Assembly (NCBI GenBank): GCA_013203755.1
Contig: JABMPI010000200.1
Span: 1 to 5,064 of the forward strand
Source of the DNA: Bacteroidota bacterium
Lineage (GTDB): Bacteria; Bacteroidota; Bacteroidia; Bacteroidales; Prolixibacteraceae
Reading direction: 5' to 3'
DNA: 5,064 nucleotides
The position numbers and the translations under genes are program-made. This document shows positions 1 to 5,064 of this stretch, in pieces. Numbering within the stretch: the stretch's first letter is position 1; each line of letters starts with the position of its first letter. The notes beneath the pieces were generated by a model. That model saw only the letters and a list, made by a program, of their open reading frames with translations. It made no database searches and was not told the origin of the DNA.

Positions 1-1
1 C

Positions 2-2230
2 GGAGAAAACGGAACAGGAAAAACAGGTTATAGCAGAATTCTGAGAACACTAGGTTTTAGCTACGATACGAATAAAACTATTCTGCCAAATATTTATGCG
101 ACAACTGAACCACAATCAGCAAAACTCAACTTCAAGTCAAATGGAACACCTATAACTTTCGCATGGAACGGAGCAAACACCGATTCCGAACTTGAAAACA
201 TTTCTGTATTCAACAGCAGTTGCGTTCAGTTCTCAATCAGCGACAGAAATTTAATCGTTTCTCCAATTGGGTTTCATTTGTTCCAACTTGTCAGTGACGA
301 ACTAAATAAACTAACGCAGTTACTTCAAGCAAAAGTTGTAGAACATCCAACAACTCTTCCTTGGCTTGCGAATCTGACACCTGCAACTGAACAATATAAT
401 TTTATTTCGACACTTTCTAAAGCGTCAACAGAACAAAAGCTAACGGAACTTTCGAATTTCACCCCAGAACATCAAGCAAATTTGTCATTAAAAGAGACTG
501 AACTTGCCAACTTGAACAAATCATTAATGCAAGCCAAAATTCAGGCTATTAGAATTCAAATTCAGGAACTTGATTCCTTAATTTCAAAAATTCAAAATGG
601 GCAAAACCTACTCAACATGACGAATTGGCAAGCATTGTTAGAACTAAATAAGGAAATTGTTGGATTAGAAAACAAGACTCAAACAGGAATTAAAGACATA
701 GCTGAGGAGAGAGGAATTGAATTTTATCAAACAAACGAGTTTAAATCTTTCATTCAATCAGCAGAATCCTACATCAAGATTATTGACAAGCCAGAATATC
801 CTAAAGAAAAAGACATCTGTGTTTATTGTATGCAGTCACTTGATAATTCTGCTAAAGATTTGTTGAAAAGTTATAGAACTCTTCTTAACGATAAAACACA
901 GGAAAATTTAAATGCACTACGACAGAAAAAAACTTTATTGATTCAACAGGTTACACAGGTTGACACGAATCTAACTTTTCACCAGCCGACATTTGGAATA
1001 GATGAAAATCAAGTAGCAGTTCAGCCTGATGAAATAATAAACTACAACAAGAATCTCGGTGCGCTTAAATATAAATTTACGACAGATGCAGTGAAACAAA
1101 ATCCAACTTTTGAATTAGAGTATAATACTATCATCCAATTTTTAACAAAAAAACGTGAGGCAATAAATGATTTCTTAACTCAAAAATCAGAAGCACTTAA
1201 AAACCTTGCAACAAAAGAAATAACTCTAAAAAAAGAAATAGACGAGTTGAAAAACAGAAAACTTCTTTCTTGTAAAGTAGCTGAAGTAAAAACCGCCATT
1301 GCAAATCATAAAATTGTTAATACACTTAATAGTAACACAGGAGGTTTCAATACTACAGCAATAAGTCGCAAAACATCCTCAGCAAGAGAAGAATTGGTAC
1401 AGCAAGATTTTGAAGACCTTTTCAGGAAAGAACTGTCATCTCTAAGAAAAGCTAACCTTAAAATTGACCTGAGTTTTGGAACAGATAGAGGAAACTCAAA
1501 AGTTTTTCAAAATATCAGCCACCATGCTCTATCGGACATTTTAAGTGAAGGAGAACAAAAGGCAATTGCTTTGGCTGAATTTTTAACCGAATTACAACTT
1601 GATAGCACAAAAGCACCTATCGTTTTTGATGATCCTGTAAATTCTCTTGACCATAATATCCTAGAAGATGTAGCAAGGCGACTTCTCAATCTCTCAAGTG
1701 AAAGACAGATTGTTGTTTTTACTCACAGCGTTCTTTTATTCAATAGCCTTTTGTATTTCAGTAAACAACCTTCTTTTGAAGGTCTTGCTTGCAAGTTCTA
1801 TAACTCAAAAAATAAATATCAGGTAACAGGCTTTATTACAGAAGCCGAAGAAGAAATCAATAAAGTTAAAAGCTATATATCAAGAATCAATTTGATTATA
1901 AACAATACTCCAAAAGACATAGCAGAAGTAGATGTTGCAGAAGATGGATATGGCTTTTTGCGTTCGGCTATCGAGCTGTTTGTCGAGTATGAAGTATTTC
2001 AAGGAACAATCAAACGCTATCAAAAGAATATTGTATTAGCCAGTTTTGTGAAAGTTGATGGTTCTTTACTTGATGCTAATAAAAACAAGTTGAATGAGAT
2101 TTTTGAAAGATGTTGTGGTTATATTAAAGGTCACAGTAATCCGATCGAAATACACAATGACCCGACAGTTGCTGAATTAAAACAAGACTTCGATGAATTT
2201 AATCGGATCAGGTCGCAATTTGTGAAATAG
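2..2230 (+). CDS. AAA_13/RloC-like ABC ATPase with zinc-hook coiled coil, 5' end outside window
   Basis: The open frame runs from the window edge to TAG at 2228-2230 (742 residues seen). Its N-terminus is missing; the TTG at 278 is internal. Residue numbers count from position 2. Seen: Walker A GENGTGKT (res 1-8); the stretch ISVFNSSC near res 72-79, which resembles the family's ISVFDS; coiled-coil-prone, K/E/Q/L-rich stretches around res 150-225 and 385-435; CVYC at res 273-276 (818-829), a zinc-hook-like CxxC; ABC signature LSEGEQ (514-519); Walker B/D-loop IVFDDPVNSLDH (540-551); H-loop FTH with His575. Family knowledge: this order is that of AAA_13 proteins such as RloC and PrrC, ATP-gated stress or phage-defence tRNases. 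The C-terminal region has R654-x3-E658 and later His711 and His718, reminiscent of the R-x3-E...H anticodon-nuclease triad. The ATPase class is secure; the nuclease activity is inference. Alternatively it is the ATPase of a Septu-like pair whose partner lies upstream; no HNH gene follows it. Confidence 0.88.
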   Translation, partial: GENGTGKTGYSRILRTLGFSYDTNKTILPNIYATTEPQSAKLNFKSNGTPITFAWNGANTDSELENISVFNSSCVQFSISDRNLIVSPIGFHLFQLVSDELNKLTQLLQAKVVEHPTTLPWLANLTPATEQYNFISTLSKASTEQKLTELSNFTPEHQANLSLKETELANLNKSLMQAKIQAIRIQIQELDSLISKIQNGQNLLNMTNWQALLELNKEIVGLENKTQTGIKDIAEERGIEFYQTNEFKSFIQSAESYIKIIDKPEYPKEKDICVYCMQSLDNSAKDLLKSYRTLLNDKTQENLNALRQKKTLLIQQVTQVDTNLTFHQPTFGIDENQVAVQPDEIINYNKNLGALKYKFTTDAVKQNPTFELEYNTIIQFLTKKREAINDFLTQKSEALKNLATKEITLKKEIDELKNRKLLSCKVAEVKTAIANHKIVNTLNSNTGGFNTTAISRKTSSAREELVQQDFEDLFRKELSSLRKANLKIDLSFGTDRGNSKVFQNISHHALSDILSEGEQKAIALAEFLTELQLDSTKAPIVFDDPVNSLDHNILEDVARRLLNLSSERQIVVFTHSVLLFNSLLYFSKQPSFEGLACKFYNSKNKYQVTGFITEAEEEINKVKSYISRINLIINNTPKDIAEVDVAEDGYGFLRSAIELFVEYEVFQGTIKRYQKNIVLASFVKVDGSLLDANKNKLNEIFERCCGYIKGHSNPIEIHNDPTVAELKQDFDEFNRIRSQFVK
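818..829 (+). other. CxxC zinc-hook-like apex in the ATPase coiled coil
   Basis: The codons encode C-V-Y-C followed by M-Q-S-L, between helix-rich stretches of the ATPase. In Rad50 and RloC a CxxC at the coiled-coil apex binds zinc between two subunits, and in RloC zinc affects activity. The C-x-x-C-x-Q-x-L form is common in AAA_13-type proteins. Zinc binding here is inferred from motif and position only. Confidence 0.6.
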
Positions 2231-2269
2231 AATAAAAGAATAAAAATTGCAATCAACAGAATAAAGAAC

Positions 2270-2743
2270 ATGGACTACGCCCCCACAACCCAAAACCAAA
2301 TAAAAATGCAAATCCCACCCCCACCAACCAAAGAAGAAAAAAACATCCTCCTCGACCAAGAAAGCATAAAACAAATCCTCGAAACCCGAAACTGGACCAT
2401 GTTTCTGTCCATTTTAAGCTTTGTTTTTATTGGACTTGGTTTAATCTTTCTGTTAATTACTTTGGTTACGGCTGGGGGAATGCTGCCTGCCGGGGCAAGA
2501 TGGACAATTATGCCTGGCATTGTATTGCTGATATTATACTTTATTCCGTTTTATTTTTTATTCAAGTTCTCGGTAATTTCAAAAGAAGCCCTAAGCATTA
2601 AAGGAATATATAAACTATCAGATGCACTGGTGTATTTAAAGAAACATTACAGATTTCTGGGGATTATATCTATAGCTCTCATTGCACTTTATCTGATAAT
2701 TATTCTAATTATGATTTTTACTGCAGGTCATACAGGATTCTAA
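2270..2743 (+). CDS. Small three-helix membrane protein, DUF5362-like
   Basis: A 157-aa protein with a hydrophilic, proline-containing N-terminal tail (res 1-40, PPPP at 16-19) and three clear hydrophobic segments at about res 43-67, 79-100 and 130-151. The second and third are joined by a cytosolic-looking loop containing YLKKHYRF just before helix 3. Together with the YLKKHYRFLGIISI stretch, this layout resembles the Bacteroidetes DUF5362 family of inner-membrane proteins of unknown function; this is from memory and unverified. The ATG at 2270 is chosen because it follows an A-rich leader typical of Bacteroidota and gives the full tail; no Shine-Dalgarno sequence is seen. An internal start at ATG 2306 (res 13) or 2399 (res 44) is possible. 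It lies 39 bp after the ATPase gene and 32 bp before the next gene, so it may head or belong to the downstream operon. The first 130 bp have a base composition very unlike the rest of the gene. Confidence 0.75.
   Translation: MDYAPTTQNQIKMQIPPPPTKEEKNILLDQESIKQILETRNWTMFLSILSFVFIGLGLIFLLITLVTAGGMLPAGARWTIMPGIVLLILYFIPFYFLFKFSVISKEALSIKGIYKLSDALVYLKKHYRFLGIISIALIALYLIIILIMIFTAGHTGF
2271..2400 (+). other. Strongly A/C-biased, G/T-poor segment
   Basis: By direct count, positions 2281-2400 hold 57 A, 42 C, 11 T and 10 G, so about 83% of the bases are A or C. This covers the 5' end of the membrane-protein gene, where codons end mostly in C or A (for example ACC, AAC, CTC, ATC, GAC). The bias stops abruptly at about 2400, where the first membrane helix begins and the codons turn T-rich. 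Amino-acid content explains part of it (Pro, Thr, Lys, Gln, Asn), but the preference for C in third positions is also unlike the neighbours. Confidence 0.7.
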
Positions 2744-2775
2744 TTATAACTCTTAACGAAGTAAAAAAACAAAAT

Positions 2776-3144
2776 ATGTACCAGGAAAATAACCCACCAC
2801 CCCCACTCTCCCTAAAGTTCTCCGTTACCGGGAAGCCTGTTGTTATAATAAATGATATAGACAGGGGGCTGGCTTTGAGGATATATATTGAGAGAGCATT
2901 AAAGGAAAGCGCAAGTGCACGGCCTATGGAAGATTATGATGCATTTTTTAATTCGATTAAACTGGATTGGGGGGAAAAGACTGCAAGCTTTAATTTTCCG
3001 GCCAATGCGGTAATTATGCTGAGTTTAAAAATAGCACAAGGAGCAGATAGGGCTCATGTTTACGGCGGAAATTTGTACCGCAGAACAATTTATAAAATAA
3101 TTTGTTATAGCAATCTCCTAACTAACAGAAAGATATCGCGATGA
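2776..3144 (+). CDS. Unrecognised 122-aa protein, candidate ubiquitin-like precursor next to JAB protease
   Basis: I do not recognise this protein as a named family. It has a short proline-rich lead (PPPP at res 7-10), then a strand-like stretch (LSLKFSVTGK, res 11-20; VVIIN, 22-26), an amphipathic helix (about 29-46), a strand-like stretch near IKLDWG (61-66), and PANAVIMLSLKI (75-86), which reads like a last beta strand. The order beta-beta-alpha-beta-beta suits a beta-grasp fold. Gly97-Gly98 (3064-3069) follow, then a basic and hydrophobic 24-residue tail. The only cysteine is Cys110 in that tail, so an active E2 enzyme is unlikely. The stop codon overlaps the JAB gene start by ATGA, implying translational coupling. 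The ATG at 2776 follows an A-rich leader. The ubiquitin-like reading is inference. A competing view is that the AT-rich final 70 bp (3070-3140) was originally non-coding and became fused to the gene by mutation. Confidence 0.72.
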   Translation: MYQENNPPPPLSLKFSVTGKPVVIINDIDRGLALRIYIERALKESASARPMEDYDAFFNSIKLDWGEKTASFNFPANAVIMLSLKIAQGADRAHVYGGNLYRRTIYKIICYSNLLTNRKISR

Positions 3145-3626
3145 AAGGATATACACATATCGATAAAATAGTAGTTAGCATGACCAAGCTTGGGGAAGCA
3201 TTCGACTTCCTTTATTATGCAGGGAAAAAAAGAGTGGAAGGAGTATCCCTGTTTGCCGGATATAGTGAGGATACCACCTTTTTTATTAAGGAGGCCATTA
3301 TTCCTAAACAAGAAAGTTATATGGCAGAAGGTGGACTTATGTACACCGTAGATGGGGAAGAGATTCACCGGATAAATGCATGGCTCTACGAAAATAAAAT
3401 GAGCCTAATCGCACAAATGCATAGTCATCCGGAGAAGGCCTATCATTCTCCTACCGACGACAGATATCCTATAGTTGATACTTTCGGCGGACTCTCCATA
3501 GTAGTGCCAAATTACGCTACCGGAATATTGTCCCTGAAAAATTGGGCATTTTACCGCTTGTCTTCAAACAAAAAATGGGACGAGCTGAACTCAACACAAG
3601 TAAGCTCTCTAATTGAAATAATATGA
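3141..3626 (+). CDS. Prok-JAB/MPN-family metalloprotease with complete JAMM motif
   Basis: A 161-aa single-domain protein. JAMM zinc-protease residues can be placed: Glu33 in RVEGVSLFAG, His94-Ser95-His96-Pro97, Ser103 and Asp106 (followed by a second Asp, 107). The spacing between His96 and Ser103 is one residue shorter than the x7 of eukaryotic JAMM enzymes such as AMSH or Csn5. I recall HSHP-x5-S-x2-DD as usual for prokaryotic JAB proteins. A GGLSIVVPNYA stretch (res 116-126) and a W-D-E-L near the end also fit Prok-JAB (PF14464-like). Family role: isopeptidase or peptidase that matures or removes ubiquitin-like proteins, as in Bil and CBASS Cap3, often beside E1, E2 and Ubl genes. Here no E1 or E2 is nearby. 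The gene overlaps both neighbours by 4 bp (ATGA at 3141 and 3623), so it is in a tight operon. It is not RadC: the RadC-type HNHPSG motif and N-terminal region are absent. Soluble; no signal peptide. Confidence 0.88.
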   Translation: MKGYTHIDKIVVSMTKLGEAFDFLYYAGKKRVEGVSLFAGYSEDTTFFIKEAIIPKQESYMAEGGLMYTVDGEEIHRINAWLYENKMSLIAQMHSHPEKAYHSPTDDRYPIVDTFGGLSIVVPNYATGILSLKNWAFYRLSSNKKWDELNSTQVSSLIEII

Positions 3627-4051
3627 TTATTAAAACATTAAAACAAAGCTTTAAAAACAAAAACTTAATGCAAGAAAAATATAAATACAGATATAATCAC
3701 GAGGAGCAAATTTTGTACAAATTTTATTACGGTGCCATAAGTTTGGAAGAAATTAAATCCTCGTGGATACACGCTTTCGAAAATAATTTAATACCAAAAG
3801 AAACCAAAGGCTTCATACTGGATTATCGAAAAGCAACTTTCGATATGAGAATTAATGAGTATCCGGGAATTTCTGACTTTTATAAAGATAATCTTGCCGT
3901 ATTTCGAAATAAAAAAATTGGAATACTTTCTGATAAACCAGAAACGGTTGTAGTTGTCATGATGGTTGAATCTAAAGATGATGGCTATTATTCAAGACCT
4001 TTCAGCACTCTTGAAGCAGCAAAAGCATGGGTGTTGGATAAGTATTTATAA
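3623..4051 (+). CDS. Small STAS/SpoIIAA-like Bacteroidetes protein of unknown function
   Basis: A 142-aa soluble protein without signal peptide or membrane helix. After a Lys-rich first 15 residues comes a regular alpha/beta pattern: strand ILYKFYYG (30-37), helix EEIKSSWIHAFE (42-53), KGFILDYRKATFD (62-74), a helix near ISDFYKDNLAVF (83-94), strand KIGILS (98-103), strand VVVVMMVES (109-117), and a closing SRPFSTLEAAKAWVL (124-138). I associate this layout with Bacteroidetes STAS/SpoIIAA-like single-domain proteins whose role is not known. This is from memory and no ligand site is visible. Two starts compete: ATG 3623, which overlaps the JAB stop as ATGA, and ATG 3668 (res 16, sequence MQEKYKYRYN), which begins where the recognisable domain begins. 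The overlap favours 3623, but the AT-rich first 45 bp look leader-like. It is the last gene of the cluster; the terminator hairpin begins at its stop codon. Confidence 0.8.
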   Translation: MIIKTLKQSFKNKNLMQEKYKYRYNHEEQILYKFYYGAISLEEIKSSWIHAFENNLIPKETKGFILDYRKATFDMRINEYPGISDFYKDNLAVFRNKKIGILSDKPETVVVVMMVESKDDGYYSRPFSTLEAAKAWVLDKYL

Positions 4052-4086
4052 AAAAACCGGCTTGGGAATACCCAGCCGGTTTTTTT
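4051..4086. terminator. Bidirectional intrinsic terminator between convergent genes
   Basis: The left arm at 4051-4066 (six A, CCGGCT, one bulged T, GGG) pairs with the right arm at 4071-4085 (CCC, AGCCGG, then T tract) around an AATA loop (4067-4070). This gives a 12-bp stem, one bulged T and 3 further pairs. The T tract on the right serves the four-gene + strand cluster; the A tract on the left reads as a T tract on the - strand and serves the DUF3078-like gene. It begins at the last base of the TAA stop of the STAS-like gene. Confidence 0.92.
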
Positions 4087-4109
4087 AGATCGATCTAGTC
4101 TTTGCAAAC

Positions 4110-4979
4110 TCAAAACTTATAAGAAAGTCCCAATCCAAAAACTTCTTTAATCTGAATGCCGGGTCCGATGGTTCCGTCTTCCTTTGGAACATTAATATCA
4201 TCGTCGTAAATCATCAATAAATTAATAGTAGCCGATAAGTATTCATTTACCTTCATGCCTAAAAGGATTTCCCAGTTAAAATCCATATTCTGTGGGTTAT
4301 GCATATAATTAGAGAACACATCTATTTTGCTGCTAAAATCAACATTCTCCATCAAGGCTGCTTTATATCCAATTTTCAAATAACCCCCAACTTCTGCTCT
4401 AAACTTTTCACCCGCATCCAAACCAAAATTCCCAAGCAGTGAAATTTCTTCATTGCTAACAAAGGTTAATTTAGCTGTAATGGGCGAGATAAATAACTGA
4501 AATTTATCATTAGGTTTATAATCCATACCGGCCGATCCCAATACATATGCAGGGGAAAGAAAAGTTGAAATTGCTATGTTGGGATCATTTTTATAATCAA
4601 ATCCATCGGTAAATTGCGTTTTGAAATTCAGCATAGCACTATAAAGCCATTTTTTTGACGCTTTCTTGCCATATTGAGAGGTGAATTCTATTCTGTCGTT
4701 CGATTTTTTTGTCAAATCACCTTGTTTGATTAAGCCATAGCCCAAATCCAAACTGTTTACCCAGCTTGTGGTTGAGTCCTTGTAATTAGCAAATACATTT
4801 AGCATTGCTGCTCCGGAAAAACTGGCCTCACCACCGGCCGACCATTGATAAAGCGAAAGTTGTGAGAAGGCAAATGTTCCCATGCCTCCAAATTTCCATT
4901 TACTTGTATCGGCAAGCTCCTGAGAAAAAATATTGATAACCAGTAATAAAGCGAAAATCGTCAATAATATTTTTTTCAT
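4110..4979 (-). CDS. DUF3078-like outer-membrane beta-barrel protein
   Basis: A 289-aa exported protein. The start at 4979 gives a classical signal peptide (MKK, then a hydrophobic core LLTIFALLLVINIF) ending in SQ, with likely cleavage near res 20, a form common in Bacteroidota. The mature part begins with DTSKWKFGGMGTFAFSQLSLYQWSAGG-type sequence (res 24-50), where a Trp-Ser-x-Gly-Gly motif is typical of DUF3078 proteins. It continues with alternating polar/hydrophobic strands such as FQLFISPITAKLTFV (160-174) and YLKIGYKAAL, and ends in aromatic-rich LGLSYKF with a terminal Phe, the usual signal for outer-membrane beta-barrel insertion. Role unknown; the location is inferred. The length is normal for the family. 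It is convergent with the four-gene cluster and shares its terminator. The upstream 85 bp (4980-5064) are AT-rich with an A-rich leader; I see no convincing Bacteroidetes -7 TAnnTTTG element. Confidence 0.85.
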   Translation of the reverse strand: MKKILLTIFALLLVINIFSQELADTSKWKFGGMGTFAFSQLSLYQWSAGGEASFSGAAMLNVFANYKDSTTSWVNSLDLGYGLIKQGDLTKKSNDRIEFTSQYGKKASKKWLYSAMLNFKTQFTDGFDYKNDPNIAISTFLSPAYVLGSAGMDYKPNDKFQLFISPITAKLTFVSNEEISLLGNFGLDAGEKFRAEVGGYLKIGYKAALMENVDFSSKIDVFSNYMHNPQNMDFNWEILLGMKVNEYLSATINLLMIYDDDINVPKEDGTIGPGIQIKEVFGLGLSYKF

Positions 4980-5064
4980 TTTAATTTATTTTTTGTTCTA
5001 ACAAGCTAATTTAAAAAATGTTTAAATAAAAAACGAATTCTTTTTCAGTAGTGTGAGGTAAAAC

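Noticed and set aside
278..280. TTG as the start codon of the large ATPase gene
   Set aside because: The same frame is open upstream to the window edge and encodes Walker A and other conserved ATPase sequence, so the TTG is internal.
1507..1689. 60-aa open frame on the - strand
   Set aside because: It lies wholly inside the ATPase gene, opposite the conserved signature and Walker B region; it has no recognisable features.
2177..2520. Two overlapping open frames on the - strand (2177-2374 and 2275-2520)
   Set aside because: They are the complement of the A/C-rich start of the membrane-protein gene. Their Gly/Trp/Phe-rich sequence follows from that base bias, not from coding selection.
3070..3140. 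A definite frameshift at the end of the 122-aa gene
   Set aside because: The tail looks intergenic in composition, but no alternative frame gives a recognisable continuation and the ATGA overlap fits the present frame; it is kept only as an alternative.
3105..3368. 87-aa open frame on the - strand
   Set aside because: It is antisense to the JAB gene, which has a complete motif set; the protein shows no domain.
3141..3626. JAB gene as RadC or as CBASS Cap3
   Set aside because: The RadC-type HNHPSG motif and N-terminal domain are absent. No CD-NTase, E1/E2 fusion or CBASS effector is seen nearby, so Cap3 cannot be supported.
4087..4096. Perfect 10-bp palindrome AGATCGATCT after the terminator
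   Set aside because: It is short, occurs once and lies between convergent gene ends; chance is a sufficient explanation.
4980..5064. Promoter of the DUF3078-like gene with a Bacteroidetes -7 element
   Set aside because: The best candidate on the - strand (TAGCTTGT at 5008-5001) departs from TAnnTTTG at two positions and has no clear -33 partner.

Overview
The window looks like chromosomal DNA of a Bacteroidota (Bacteroidetes) bacterium. The reasons are AT-rich coding sequence, A-rich leaders without Shine-Dalgarno motifs, a DUF3078-like outer-membrane protein with a Bacteroidetes-style signal peptide ending in SQ, and a small STAS-like protein and a DUF5362-like membrane protein of kinds I associate with this phylum. 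No RNA genes, CRISPR arrays or insertion sequences were found.

Layout. (1) Positions 2-2230 (+): the 3' part of a large ABC-type ATPase gene of the AAA_13/RloC-PrrC-like group. The window opens exactly at its Walker A motif. The protein has a long coiled-coil insert with a CxxC zinc-hook-like apex, an LSEGEQ signature, a Walker B/D-loop and an H-loop, then a C-terminal tail with R-x3-E and His residues that recalls the RloC/PrrC anticodon-nuclease triad. (2) Positions 2270-4051 (+): four co-directional genes. They encode a three-helix membrane protein, a 122-aa protein, a Prok-JAB/MPN metalloprotease with a complete JAMM set, and a STAS-like protein. The last three are joined by two successive 4-bp ATGA overlaps. 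(3) Positions 4051-4086: a strong hairpin with A/T tracts on both sides that can terminate transcription from both directions. (4) Positions 4110-4979 (-): a convergent gene for a DUF3078-like beta-barrel protein, with its 85-bp AT-rich upstream region at the window edge.

The most interesting part is the coupled pair at 2776-3626. JAB proteases in bacteria usually act with ubiquitin-like proteins and E1/E2-like enzymes. Here the gene immediately upstream encodes a small protein whose central 85-90 residues could be read as a beta-grasp (ubiquitin-like) order of elements. They end in Gly-Gly followed by a 24-residue tail, which is the layout of a ubiquitin-like precursor trimmed by a JAB enzyme. 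No E1 or E2 gene is visible, and the operon is closed on its 3' side by the terminator. This is an inference that needs structure prediction. The ATPase upstream is probably a defence-type gene. Whether it belongs functionally with the four-gene cluster cannot be decided from the sequence; only 39 bp without a visible terminator separates them.
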